Positions 35,351 to 47,285 of a DNA stretch of 64,000 nt are shown one piece after another. Made by a program: the position numbers and the translations under genes. Positions within the stretch are counted from its first letter, which is position 1. The number at the start of each line of letters is the position of its first letter. The notes beneath the pieces are model-generated. The model saw nothing but the letters and a program-made list of their open reading frames with translations. It searched no databases and was not told where the DNA came from. The stretch is from Phoronis australis (lineage: Eukaryota > Phoronida > Phoronidae): assembly GCA_002633005.1 (NCBI GenBank), contig NMRA01000835.1, forward strand, positions 18,327 through 82,326. Reading direction: 5' to 3'.

Positions 35351-37133
35351 TTAAAGATTGTAAGCAGTATAGATAGGAATGAGAGTGATAATTATTTTGT
35401 ATCTGACAGCTGTAAGTTATCAGGAAAACTTGTTTTATGCGTTAAATAGAATACTAATTCAAAACTAATAAGTAAATGTGACTGTCAAAATATAAATGTG
35501 AAATAAAGTTTGTAAAAAACATTACTAATTACTGTCATAAAAACGCATTTTAATTAATTTTTTTAAATTAGAATTCGCCCTAAGTTTGTACAAAATTATT
35601 CTCTGGGACACACCGTTGATGGTTTTGATGTATGCCCATGTAAGTAATAATAATGATGTTTTAAAAGTTATTAGTAACAGGGCTTCAGTATCTTCTTAAA
35701 ACAAAGTGTGAAGCATGGTTTAGTAAGCAGCATCAACTTTTGGCATTTTTTAATTAATTGTATTTAGGATTATCCTTTAGGAATATATAGAACTAACTTA
35801 ATAGATGTTGGTTTCTATTTAGTGATTAGCATGACTAGGTTTTCAACCACCTCTAGTCTTTAACTCATGCCTTCTTTTCATATTTAAAGAGAGGCTGATT
35901 TAAATAATGTCACATCACAGTACGCGCAAGTACAATGAATTTCTTGATCCACGATAGCATTTTTTTCCAGTTTAGGAAAATATTCCGGCAGATATCTATT
36001 TTTCTCCCAGTTGCATCTGTTCTTCCTGTGGTCTCTAACAATTTCCTCTATTATTTCTAAACGCCGATTTAATCTTTTCAGAGCTCAGCAGAAAAAAATA
36101 GTCGAATTCTTAAAAAGAAACTTTAGGTCTCTTGTTATTTATACTCTAAAGCACCTTAGGAATTCTTTTGTATGAATATTTTTGCATCGTGAATTTCCCA
36201 AAACCTAAGCATTTCTCTATACACACGGGGTACCAACAGAAAAACAATAAGTTCAATAAATTAACATTTTGTTTTATTTACATTTTTAATGGTCCAAGTG
36301 TCTGATTTTAATATGTTGAATTCTATTAAGAATAACTAGATGACATTGTGAAGTATAACTTTTCTGCAAATACTTTTGAAACTGAAAAAGGCCAATGCAT
36401 TTAGTTTAAGTCTATAGCAACTTCTTCACTTAATTTTTAAGCTACATTTGTAATATCTTATCCTAGTGTTCTTAGGTTTGAGATACATTTTATCTTTTGC
36501 AAGTTTGGAAACTAAAAATATGGCCTAAGGTTATTTTTATTGGCTGAAAAATTGTATTTTCATGGGTGTGACGGACGTACGTGACGAACATACAAATTTG
36601 CTGTACGTCTGTCACGCAATTTCTGACTTAACGAATAATCCCTTGAATCTAAAATTTTGGTCAGTAGTATTAAGTAACAAGTTAAAAGAGAATCTGAAAT
36701 TATTTGGATTTTTATTGAAAACTTTTAACGTGACTAAACTTTTTAACAGTTTTTAAGACGGACGTACGGCGCCATGATATTCAAAAGTTGACCTTTCAAC
36801 CCAAGAGGTCGATGACGTGAGAAAGTTGAACTGTCAGTTTCTTATAAAGTGTGGAGATCATGTGATTGTACAAATTTGGTAGTAAAGTGAAATACCCATA
36901 ATTAGCTTTTTATGACAATACTTAGCAACACACATGAAAATCGAGCTAACTTTTTAGGGTCAAGAGACCCCCAAAATGCGTTCATTTAGGCAAAAAATGA
37001 AAGTTATTAGACAGTCAAATATGGGTCCTGAAACCAGAGAGCGTGGGCTTTTAGGTGAGACTAGAAATGTTAGTGTAGCCAGGATTTTAATTTTTTGTCT
37101 CGAGGTTGACTTTTTCACGGAATTGCCAACATA

Positions 37134-37136
<3 letters not shown>

Positions 37137-37181
<45 letters not shown>

Positions 37182-37256
37182 CGCACACACACACATACAC
37201 GTGTGTGTGTGTGTGAATGTATGTATGTATGAAGTATGAATATTGGTGTGTGTGTA

Positions 37257-37290
<34 letters not shown>

Positions 37291-37291
37291 N

Positions 37292-37332
<41 letters not shown>
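37137..37332. repeat. (CA)n then (TG)n microsatellite pair
   Basis: A CA tract (about 37139-37198) is followed directly by TG tracts (37200-37215 and 37259-37332), so the strand can fold back on itself. One undetermined base lies at 37291. Open frames through this block are repeat artefacts. Confidence 0.9.
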
Positions 37333-37335
<3 letters not shown>

Positions 37336-37588
37336 ACACATCAATATTCATACTTCACACATGCATTCATGCATGAATTCATACAAATACTGGCTTATTT
37401 TACTTGATTTTGCACGCTCGAGTTTTCCAAGTGGAATCGTTTTTTGTATTTTTTATTTATTGTTAGTTACCCCTAGAAGAACGCCCTCCTTAATCCTGAT
37501 TTAGTGCAAAGAGCTTCTTCAGTCATCCGTCCGAAAAGCGTCAGAAGAATGATATTTTTCCTCATGCATATGGTTTGTCTACCAATAG

Positions 37589-40500
37589 GATTCACGGTTT
37601 CTGCGTAAGAACTTCCACCTCAGAATTATATGAATTGATGGACGACGGCTTGGCCGATGTTGGATTAACAGGCGTCACAGCCCGTGAAGTGGTCGACTTG
37701 ATAGACGGACACAAGGGGGCAGGTTACCAAGTAGCGACCGAGGAAGAACTTGGTATGTAGTCTTGTGGAAGGGGGCCAGCTTGTCACAAACCCACAGTCG
37801 TAGGAAGCGTAAGATCCTCTCTACCACCAGTAATGTTCAAGTCAGGGGTGAAACCTTGATGACGACTTGGATTTTTTTGAAGTTTGTGACGATCAATCCC
37901 GAAAATGGTTGTGAGTGGAGGGCATTTTTGTGTTCTGTCCTGGAACCCAGCAATGAATTTCTCCATGCATAGGCGTACGAAGCGGGGTGGGTGGGTGCAG
38001 CACCCGATTCCAATGGCAACGTTTAAATCCGACTGAGGTATGGAACCAGTAGCCTTTACTCTTGCGTATATGGAAATGGTGCACTTGCTCACGAAGAGAT
38101 TGGCAGACATATAAAAAATACAATTGACCAGATAGCATAGAATCAGTTCAACATTTTATTGGAATACAAGCTCGTAGCCTCATAGTCGTAATCTTTGAAT
38201 TTTTATGCGCCCATATATGTCTGCACGTGCATGCTTGCTTGCTTGAGTGAGTGTATGGGAACATTACATACGGCCATGTCCGTCCGTCCGTCTGGCGTCT
38301 ACTGATATATCTCCAAAAATTCTAACTGAACATGCATGACATTTTTTGCCTATGAATTTGATGGGTTTTCATGAAATTTGACAGTGCCATCTGTTAAGGA
38401 GACACCACCTTCTCGTTTTTGGTTGGATTTGACGTATTCTGCACCACATGACGGCCAATTCTACTGCTTTAGAATCTGTTTTCTAGCATCCACTATGCGG
38501 ATCGTCACGAAAATTAGCACGTGTTCCTATTGGAAAAATACTTCTTACCAACGTTATTTTCAGATGTTTCCGACTGCAGTGGCGACACCTAGTGGCAATT
38601 TAATCGCGGTTGTATCTTCTAAGCCCGCGCAGGATCTTCGTTAAATTTGGCAAATAAAAAACGGATGACTACTTCTTTCTGACGGATTCCGAAGACGGTT
38701 GTGCACCCTAGTGGCATTTTTTTTTTCGTTTTCTTCAGTATCTTTGGAGCTCCCTCACGGATTTTCATGGAATTTATCAGATAGGCTTCTAGTGAAAAGA
38801 CGATGACATCTTCTCGTTTTGCTGTGGAATTCGTTGATAATTTACGCCACCTAGATGTCATTTTTATATTATTTTCGTGTCTGTTTTTGGCGTCCGCCTC
38901 TCCATCGATAAAAGCGCTCTAACAATAATCGTGAAAATTACTATACGTGTTCCTACTGGGAAGAGCACGACTGACCATGATTTTCGGACAAGTGTGACAA
39001 ATTTGCTTTTTTGCTTGTTGCTCAGTATCTGCCGTATTTGATTTAGGAGGGGACAATTGGTGTGGATTTTGAGTGCCCTAGTGGCAATTTTTGCTTTTTG
39101 TCGTTGTCGTTGTCTTGATACTTGTCAATCTCGTTCATGGACGTTTACGAAATTTGGCAAATAAGTTAGTTCTTTCACGCAGGCGAAAGCGCAGACCTGT
39201 CTCAAACGACTTTTCTTATGTTACGCCTATAGTGTTTTTGTGTCTGTCTTTGTCGTCCGCCTTCCTATCCTCCAACCTCCTTGGAGAAAGGAGAATGGTG
39301 TGTTCCTTTTGACGGAAAAATTGCTGACTAGCTTTGCACACCCTAGAGGCTACTTAAAATTTGCTAGCATTGCTCCGTTCACTGAGAACGTTTGAAATAT
39401 TTGTAATTCCTTGTTCTTGCGCAGCATGCGATACTAACGGTGGACACAAATTAACATTCGCTGTTGCTCTGGCTATCCTACGAAACCTAATACATTATTT
39501 GTGATGAGCCCATGGGTTTGTATGCGAGATTTTGGATAGGAGCACATTGATACTTACTATTTTTATCCGCTCACATATTTATGTGCGGGTGCATATTGCC
39601 GTCATATCTGTTGGGGTGTCCTGCATCCGCTCTGCTGTTTACTGGCAACTTTTAAAATTAAAATTTTTTACGTTTGTGTTTCTTGGTGGATTTTTATTAT
39701 TTTTTCAAATAGGTTTTTATTGAGGAAACAAAAACGCTTTCCAATTTTGGACGGGTATGACGTATTCTGTGCCAAATGGTGGGCATTTAAACAAATTTTG
39801 GGGACCCTTTGTCGTCCGCCTCGTTATTCGCAAAACCGGTTAAAGGATGAACATGAAAATTGGCAGATAATGTTCTTGATGGGAAGAGCGCGGCTCACTT
39901 TATTACTTTGGCACCCCCTAATGGCAATTTCTCAGATGTGTTCTCATGCAAATGGCAATGGACGACAATGAGTTTCAGCCCAGTCTGACTACATATGCGG
40001 CCCCTAGTGGCTGTTTTAATTTATATTTTTTCTCTGCATTTTGGAGTTCATAATTGGATTTTCATGAAATTTGGCAAATAGGAATCTATTAGGTAGACAA
40101 CGCCTTTTTATTTTCGAACGGATTTGACGTATTCCGCGACAGCAATTGGCTGTTTTTAGTATCTCAAGTGCCTTTTTGGTACATCTTTATCTACCATAAT
40201 GCTTAAGGATCTTTCTTAAACTTGCCAGTTGTGTTTCTGATGAGAAGACGATATCTGGCGTTGATTTTTAGACGGGTCTGACAACTTAAGCTTCCCTTAG
40301 TGGTGAATTTACTTTTTTCTTTTTTCTGCAACCATGGCTGTTAAGCTCCTCAGTGAGCTTTGTGAACCTTTGCAGGTATTCCCCACGAGTGCCTGCGACT
40401 GTTTTGGACGGCTCTGACTACTGCTGTGCTCCCTAGAGACATTTTTTTTCGTTTTTGCGTTTTCCTCTGTATTTTTAGAGTTTCTTGGCGGATTTTTATG

Positions 40501-42938
40501 AAATTTGGTCAGATGACGTCACTTTTCCAATGTCGAAGGAGTTGGCTTATTTTGCGCCATCTATTGGCCATTTTATGATACCAAATAACACCCCTAAAAG
40601 CACATTGTGGGCGGTGTAGCATAGGTGAATTTCAAGTCTCCGTTGTTGTTTTTACATTAGTGATTCCGATACATGCTGTGTGTGTTCCGTGAACAACAGA
40701 CATTGGAACTTTTTTGCTAAATTAATTGAAAAATAATAATATTCAAGACATAGAGGTAAATGAACACCTGTTCTATAGTTGTCAGCATTCGAGAATGAAA
40801 AATCGAGATTCCAAAGCAGGACTTCCGGATACAAAGCGTGCCATCTCGTTGTACACCAAAACGCAAGTAATGTTCCCCGCAACACAAAAAATTGCCAGAC
40901 AGCGTCTTTTTGTCGAACGGTAGACGTTACACCAAAAGTGCCCGACGGCGTTTTTTGTTTTTTATTTGAATCGAATAGGAAATTGCGGTGCTTCAAAATC
41001 CCATGAAAAACTTGCGCAAAACAACATTTCTCGCAAAAACCTGGGTCTATTGAACGTCACCTAGATGTCTCATCCAATGTTCTCGGATTCACCGGTGGAG
41101 AGTGTTTTACACATTGCTGTAGATGCACGCATTAGGCCGTATCTGGGATAGATTTTTCGTTACTTTTGTTTGGGCCTATTGTGTTTTTTCCAACCCAAAC
41201 ATTACTCCACCAAGACATAACAAAGCCAATGTTAGGCAACGTCAAGGACTAGATCATTTACTACGAAAAGCCAACACTAGCCGACTAGAGCGACATCTTT
41301 CATGAAACTGGGACTTAATTTACTTTTAGATTTCTATGCAAAAGTTGCCAGTGAGACAGGTATTGTGCTAGATTCGACCTACACTGGCAAGACCGTGATA
41401 GCCATGTTTAATGAGATGGAGAACAACCCTGAGAGGTTCAAAGGGAAACGGGTCCTTTTTATGCATACAGGTAAGTCTGATTTCCCCTGACACAGTGTGT
41501 TGTTATAGAATTTAACCGCGTTGTTAATGAACGCAAAAATATTTCTTTTATTTCAGAGTTTAATAATTTTGATCGTATATTATGTGAGGTGGCCACAGTA
41601 AAGTTTCTATTGAAGTTGCATTTCGCTGTGTTTAATATGCTTAAAACGAGATAAGTCTTACTAATAAAATCAGTCAGAAAACAATTCTTGCCATGGTAGA
41701 ATTCTATTTTCATCACCAACAAGAACATCCAAAACACCTGCGACTCAAGAAAACGCTTCAGAGTTTATTGGGGTCAGTAATCCTAAAATTGTGGATTTGA
41801 AAATGGTGTATGTGCGCATTGCTGGCTCATTCGACAACAGTTGGAAATTGGACGAGGGTGGAAGTGTTACAAAACTGTGAGGCGCTTCGTTTAAGAATAC
41901 CTTAACTATCATTCAACAATAGCATCAAAAGGTCGACTCAGATCTTGAAAAACATGTGTGTACATACATTCTGGTGAGATATGTTCAAAGCATGCATTTC
42001 AATATTTTGGACCATTACTTCTTAAGTTAGAGTATCATGAATAGTTTGGCCAAAAATAGCCCATTTTTGGTTCAAAAGGTTAAATTAGTGAAGTTGTTTC
42101 AAAACGGCTTAAAAGAACAGTAAATAAAAATGTTCATGTAGACATTGAACCTCTCTATCAGAAGGCAGTCTTTGAATTTTCAATAGGGTTTCCGTTAGCC
42201 TTCACTGGACTGTCAAAATTCGGTAAATTTTGCCCAACTTTGTGTGTTTGATTTTTAGCCATTTTTGGGGGTGCTGTGAGGGCCAGTTTGTGGGATGCTG
42301 GTGATTTCCAATGATATTTTACATCAATTTGTTCTCTAAGAAAATAAAATCATAAAAATGGGATTTTTGTTGTTTTCAAGCAACAAGCGATAGAAAAGAC
42401 ATACCATCGCGTATTTTACATTTTCTGACTACGGGCAGTATACAACTGTATCTCATAAACCTTATAAAGAGGCTGCATTAATTATTGCAGATATGTTTCT
42501 ATGGTGATCAAATCAGTTGACGTCAATTTTTAGATAATTCGACTACTTCTGGCCCTCTAGATTTCTTTCGTGAAATTTCGTGAAATTTTGTCAAAACATT
42601 TTCATCGAGGAAACGATGACACGTGCATGTTTGAGAACGACGTTTCAACATTAATTTAACATTGCTTTACGATATTTTGTTTTCTGTCCACTATTGTACC
42701 TGAGGATGACTCTTAATTAATATCGAAACGTCGTGCACATGCTCCATTCTATCCTCGTTGTTTTCCACCCATTCGTGAAAGGCAGCTTTGACATTTTACC
42801 ATTTCTGTTTCCCTTGCAGGAGGTACATTTTCCCTTCAAAACGGGTGTATGGATGGCGTGTTAAAGAAAAAGGGTTCATCGGGAAACAAGTGCTACATGT
42901 GGGAAGACATAGAAAGCAGTTGCCTCATGAGCAATTGA
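37589..42938 (+). CDS. ACC deaminase / D-cysteine desulfhydrase family protein, last three exons
   Basis: Exons are 37589-37752 (RIHGFCV, then VTAREVVDLIDGHKGAGY), 41330-41470 (DFYAKVASETGIVLDSTYTGK, a contiguous motif split here by description only, then ENNPERFKGKRVLFMHTG) and 42820-42938 (GGTFSLQNG to the stop TGA). Phases are consistent, with gtatgt and gtaagt donors and tttag and ttgcag acceptors. The LID-GHKG-GY, TGIVLD-TYTGK and HTGG blocks are typical of the C-terminal half of PLP-dependent fold-type II enzymes of the ACC deaminase / D-cysteine desulfhydrase group, which release ammonia and a keto acid or pyruvate plus sulfide. The PLP-binding lysine part and the N-terminus are not visible upstream, so the gene is either split over missed small exons or is a 3' fragment. 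A repeat array fills the first intron. AATAAA lies at 43078-43083. Confidence 0.75.
38200..40610 (+). repeat. degenerate tandem array with CTCF-core-like motifs (plus orientation)
   Basis: Repeating landmarks occur in order: atttttcatgaaatttggca, a tctattgag-aagacgatgac block, a ggatttgacgtattctgcg block, then ccctagtggcaattttt or gcgccatctattggcc. At least five degenerate units are present, lying in an intron of the ACC-deaminase-like gene. A second element start (cacatatttatgtgcgggtg) lies near 39570. Read on the minus strand, the cctagtggca blocks are TGCCACTAGG, close to the CTCF core (for example at 38585, 38706, 39085, 39988 and 40553). Confidence 0.75.
41471..42819 (+). other. intron of the ACC-deaminase-like gene
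   Basis: No coding content seen. It contains the inverted Penelope-like terminal sequences at 42606-42762; the remainder is AT-rich. Confidence 0.6.
42606..42762. mobile_element. paired inverted Penelope-like terminal sequences
   Basis: The left part (cgaggaaacgatgac to gacgtttcaacattaatt) and the right part (cttaattaatatcgaaacgt to ctatcctcgttg) are imperfect inverted repeats of about 45 bases. The right part has the layout GAGGATGA, short stem, CGAAACGTCG, a pattern common at ends of Penelope-like retroelements, where hammerhead ribozyme derivatives are known. The ribozyme core is not complete here. Confidence 0.4.
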
Positions 42939-45089
42939 ATTGAGAGAACAAGAATCAGTTGTTGGCATGGAATAACTTGAGTAAAACATTTGCATGTTCG
43001 TGGGCTATTAAAATATGAGTAGAGGAGACTTAGCGAAGTCTTTTGGTGAAAAAATCTTAACATGTGAGTTTACAAAAAATAAATATAATAACAAAATAGA
43101 ACTGGACATTCCCGAAAATTGATACGAATGATCGATAAAATGGCAGGAAACGGAGTCCTGGCGTGACGCAAAAGTTCATGTCTCCAGCTCAGTCACTGCA
43201 CTGCAATGCAACATTGTTACAGGTATTTGTTCCGCCGATGCTGCACTCTAAGGCATCCTTGGTGATCCTCATGGCTAACTTGTCAACCATTAGCTATCGC
43301 CAGAAGTAGTGACACCTGTTGAGAAAAAATAGATGCTTCCTTATTTGAAGTACTTTAATCCTTTATTAATGCAATTCAGTTAAATTCAATCATAATACCA
43401 GAGCAATTTACTCAGCCACATGGTAAATATTGTCCTTGACAGACATGTTTTTACAGCCAATGTTACAATTTTTGTGATCAGGTAACCTGGGAGATAATTG
43501 CAGTTTTGGCAGTGCATTTCAATTGCTCACATATAACTGTTTCCGTAAATATTGTTTAGTTTACTTTATTTTATCAATAAGATCCATGACAGGGCGATGA
43601 TGCCTACGACATCCACATGTGATACATCGCCTACAATAATACAAAATCGGTCTCACGCTCCCACGCCACAGTTACAGTAAAGGTTATGCTGCATAATTAT
43701 TAGCGCGTCACAGCCTAGAAATAATTTTAAAATTTATCTCAGTAACTAGAAGTTATTGGTGTATTCCCAGATACTTTGCACATGTACTTTTTCTAAGGTG
43801 AGTTTCAATTATTTTTCAGAAATAGTTATGCCGAGCCTAAGATCAAACATTTGACTTCAGATTTAAATCACCTTTCATGAAACAGACACCCGGACTCACT
43901 TGAAGGTCAATCGGAATATATTTGAGCGGCATTCTAGGTATTCCGACAGCATTGGAAATGCATATGATCCATTTTAAAATCTAAGTAGATTCCATCAGCA
44001 ATCAGAATACATTCGATGCGTATTCCTGTTCATTCGAGGTAGATTGGGGACATTGTGGCCGGATAGGGAGTGACTTGTCGACTCCTTTTCCCTTGAACGC
44101 CACCAAAATGTCTTTTTTCCTGTTATAATGCAGTTAGAATGTTAAAAAATGCAGTCATAATAAGGCACGCATGTTTTCAACATGAAAATAATTCATGACG
44201 GCCACAAGGATGGAACCGACTGTACGTAGAATGCGGAGAAAGTCTTAAAACAGACTTCAGATATCCCGGAGTATGCGAAGAATTCTGATTCCGACGGCAT
44301 TCCGGCTGACTGTAACTCTTCTGTGAATAAGGTTCAGAATAAGTAACCTGCTTGCGTTTAAAAACTCGCCCTTATTGTTTGGGTTTCAAAACTCAACCAT
44401 ATCGTTTTCGTACGAACGAGCTCAAGCACAACTCTGAAGTAGCGTCACTTACTGCTTTTCCCGCGAAAGTTCAACGAGCCCTTGTAGGCCTACATTGCAA
44501 TGTGAAGCCACTGTGAGCCCACCTTCCGTTAAGGAAGTGCGTAACATTACTCACTGCAGCTATAAAACAGTTTCAACTTGTTCCTTACCTTGACAGGCTT
44601 GCAAAAAACTGACACCTTGATTATTCCTTGAGATCATGCTGGCCACATAAAATGACACGCCGTGACAAGCCAACTTGTAACGCCTGTGGTCTCGAGCAAT
44701 AAGGACTGCCAATGCTTTGGAAGTCTGAAAACATATCTTATTTGTCTACAATGTGAGATCAATTTCTTAATGGCAAAGGGGTCTAAATCAAAAGTAGTCT
44801 AGGTTTTGGCAGTGGCAGAAAGGGCATATATAAATATAAAACGTTCTTCTCTGCGTACACGGTATGAGTATGACAGCAAGCTAAAATCCTAGAAAATTCT
44901 GTAATTTCGTAGAAAGTCCTCCATCGTAAACTCAAAGTTAGCGTTTTAAAATACTCGGAAAGAAGACAGCTTTGAAAAATATTCAGAACTGCCTTAGATG
45001 GACACATAAAATCGGTCAAAATATTATTTAAAAGCGTTTCGAAATTCGCGCCAGTTTCAGTTATAGAAAAAAAATTTTCATGAGGCTGC
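42939..45089. other. intergenic stretch without recognised features
   Basis: No exon, RNA gene or recognisable mobile element was seen apart from the polyadenylation signal at its start. It is AT-rich and looks unique. Confidence 0.5.
43078..43083 (+). terminator. polyadenylation signal of the ACC-deaminase-like gene
   Basis: AATAAA lies 140 bases after the stop codon. Confidence 0.45.
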
Positions 45090-45135
45090 ATAGGCGGATT
45101 TATGGGGGGCAGGGGGCCCGCCCCCCTTGGATGCC
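45090..45135. mobile_element. hAT-like MITE fragment
   Basis: gcataggcggatttatgggg followed by G and C runs resembles the AGGCGGATTTAG start of the element at 11757. Only one end is visible. Confidence 0.35.
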
Positions 45136-45383
45136 GCAAAAAAATAAAACAGCAAGAGCGTAAGGAAATGTTGAGTTTATTAATTAACCCCGGTAATTAA
45201 AAACATACGGCTGAAACAAGATTTAAATGTGTGCAGTTTTAATGTGGGGGGGGGGGAGGCTCAGATCCAATTTCAAGTGTCAAATTCGGAACACGACGCA
45301 ATCGTAACGGAACTATGGCTAAGTATGGGCTCTCTCCCGCGATATCTCAGGCGACAGGCTTTGGAGCTAGGCACTGCGACTCC

Positions 45384-45523
45384 GTTTCCGTCGTCTGCTC
45401 CACTGTGCAATGAAGAAAATTATAAATTCATTTTGAAACTGGAATCTGAGTGATGGTGAAAAAACAGAAGCTGCTGGTAAGATGTCAATTTTAATATAAG
45501 CTTTAGTGAATCACTCAGAAACT
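45384..45523 (+). repeat. dispersed repeat copy (partner at 1-160)
   Basis: It shares gtttccgtcgtctgctccac, aaaaaacagaagctgctggt and gtgaatcactcagaaactc with the window start. The adjacent plus-strand open frame (45229-45453) has no family signature. Confidence 0.6.
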
Positions 45524-45545
45524 CATGATTTGCAGCGCAAACGAA

Positions 45546-45974
45546 CTACGCATTGCGCATGTGCGAGTTACTTCCTGCGCGAAGGCTCATGGGATAGCTT
45601 GTGGTCGGGCATGTCTTGAGCAGGCTGGATAGTGTGTGCATTTGGAGTGATTTGCAAACTAAAAACCATGTTTCATTTTTTTGCTTTATAATACCAAGCA
45701 AGTCCTCTCTCTCGTTTGTAAACACAGCGTAGCTATGATCAGTGACCGTGTGACCGAGGGCACGACTGTCGTCATGTTCAGTATTGGGCCTATCGGCGTT
45801 GATTTCGAAATCTCCTCCGATTTCATAGTTCTTGGGTTGCTTAACTTTTGTAGCTTTCGCCGTGGATGTGCTAGAGACGTTAATTTTAAGAGGAAACTCC
45901 GTCGGAATGTTGTTCTCATACGTCTTTTTTCCACCAGGAAAATGTTCGCTGCACACACGATGGCCCCTAGGCAA
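45546..45974 (-). pseudogene. THAP-domain gene relic
   Basis: On the minus strand the segment encodes GHRVCSEHFPGG followed by NIPTEFPLK, the C-terminal half of a THAP zinc finger (the Cys-His pair and the closing Pro region). A Ser/Thr/Lys linker and an acidic stretch follow. An acceptor could lie at cctag just before GGGCCATCG. A donor is possible at CTTGGTATTA, giving an exon ending EDLL. The first half of the THAP domain with its CxxC pair was not found upstream, and no DDE transposase part follows. It differs from the THAP in the intact transposon. It is probably a fragment of another THAP gene or transposon; an exon of a larger gene is possible. Confidence 0.55.
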
Positions 45975-46448
45975 TTACATCGCACTGGATGCCGCAGGCA
46001 TTGGGGCGATAGTACATCCTCACAAAAAGTTACTCATTTCAAAATACAGCAAATAAAATCAAATGAACCATACATATAGGAACACGGATTTATAATTAAC
46101 ACATACCACGACTCTGGATACAATTTAGTCAGCAAAGCTTCAAGTGAACAAATCGATGAAAATCTGTCGCGTTTGCTCGAGTTTGTCTCAGTTACCGGGT
46201 GCCATTTTGAGGAAGTTACGTGAAATTACGCATGTTGACGAATAAAAAGTCTAAGGGACACACAGATAGATAGGATGGATAGGGTATTAGACAAGGCAAA
46301 TGAATCCGAACTAAGCCGGTGAAGAGCCAGATAGAATAAACAATGAACATGTGTAGACAGGTCGTTATAACACACACCGTGATTTTATTGTCCGTTTTTA
46401 TCCATGTTTAGTTATAACTCGTTCGCTGTGCAAAAGTTATCAAATAAA

Positions 46449-46580
46449 CATAGTGGTGAGAGCACTTGACCGGCAATCCAGAGACCTGTGGTTCGACTCC
46501 CAATTGGGGTTCCTGATTTTTCTGTGTTTATTTGATATATTTCACTGCTGGCCAACCTCATCGTATATATATTTACAACA
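46449..46580 (+). repeat. tRNA-derived SINE (partner 56240-56380)
   Basis: It carries tagtggtgagagcac (A-box region) and cctgtggttcgactccc (B box), then a body gttcctgatttttctgtgtt, gatatatttcactgctggcc. The second copy at 56240 is more than 80% identical by eye. Confidence 0.75.
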
Positions 46581-47059
46581 AAAATTATCATTTATAGTTC
46601 ATTTAGGCCAAAACCAAATGTTTTTGTTCATCGGGTAGAAGATAAATGTGACTTACACGGTGTACTTACTCATGTACAATAGGTTTCTTGAGATACTTCT
46701 TATGCCGCGAGCACTTTCCAGAGAGCGAATTTTCATTCGGTGTTTATTTTGGCACGACTGTGCTTCATTTTAGATCAATTTCGGCAGTTATCTCGAACAT
46801 CTAATCTAAGTAACACTAAAATCACTTTATGCCTTAAATTTTCATTGATTTTTTATTTTTATTTTTATTTTTATTGCCTTCGAGAACAGCGACAGGCTAA
46901 GATATCAAGAAAAATGAGATAGTGGAAAATTTAAAAACGACATAAAATAACAAATGAATCAAAACTTTTTTCCTTCTATTAAACAAACCTTTGAGGTGGA
47001 CCACTTGCCGCTATCAAACTGGTCTCAAATTTATCCTTAGTCAAATTAACGGTGACTTC

Positions 47060-47285
47060 TGGGATTCGAACGAACTTCGCTATTGCTGGAGACCATGCTC
47101 TACAAGCTGGCTCGTCACGATCGGTCATCTTATGCGCCTAGCATGGTCTCAAGGAAAAACCAATTGCCAGTTATTTGCAAGTCCTAAATACATTTCTCAT
47201 CTGAATATTCTACAGCCGTTAGTGGTCTACATCAAAATTTTGTTCCTCATAAGACGGAACGCGGGTATGTGGCCGCTTTTTTAAT
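47060..47285 (-). repeat. tRNA-derived SINE-like repeat (partner 8880-9100)
   Basis: On the minus strand it shows GTAGAGCATGGTC and GTTCGTTCGAATCCCAG at tRNA spacing. The body is shared in order with 8880-9100. Confidence 0.4.

Larger units (their letters stand above)
34499..37588. other. AT-rich intergenic region
   Basis: No supported coding exon. It holds a strong foldback (34711-34939), a possible non-autonomous TTAA element (34680-35350), repeated GACGNACGTAC-like motifs (near 34523, 34688, 36568, 36758) and a CA/TG microsatellite. The missing 5' exons of the ACC-deaminase-like gene were not seen here. Confidence 0.5.

Noticed and set aside
37087-37504. His-Thr and Val-Cys repeat open frames
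   Set aside because: Translations of a CA/TG microsatellite without splice or family support.
38200-40610. CRISPR-like array
   Set aside because: Units are long, degenerate and without unique spacers, and the sequence is an animal intron.
46449-46530. Functional tRNA genes at 46449, 56240 and 388
   Set aside because: The tRNA-like heads continue into a shared non-tRNA body or lack paired acceptor stems, so they are SINEs.
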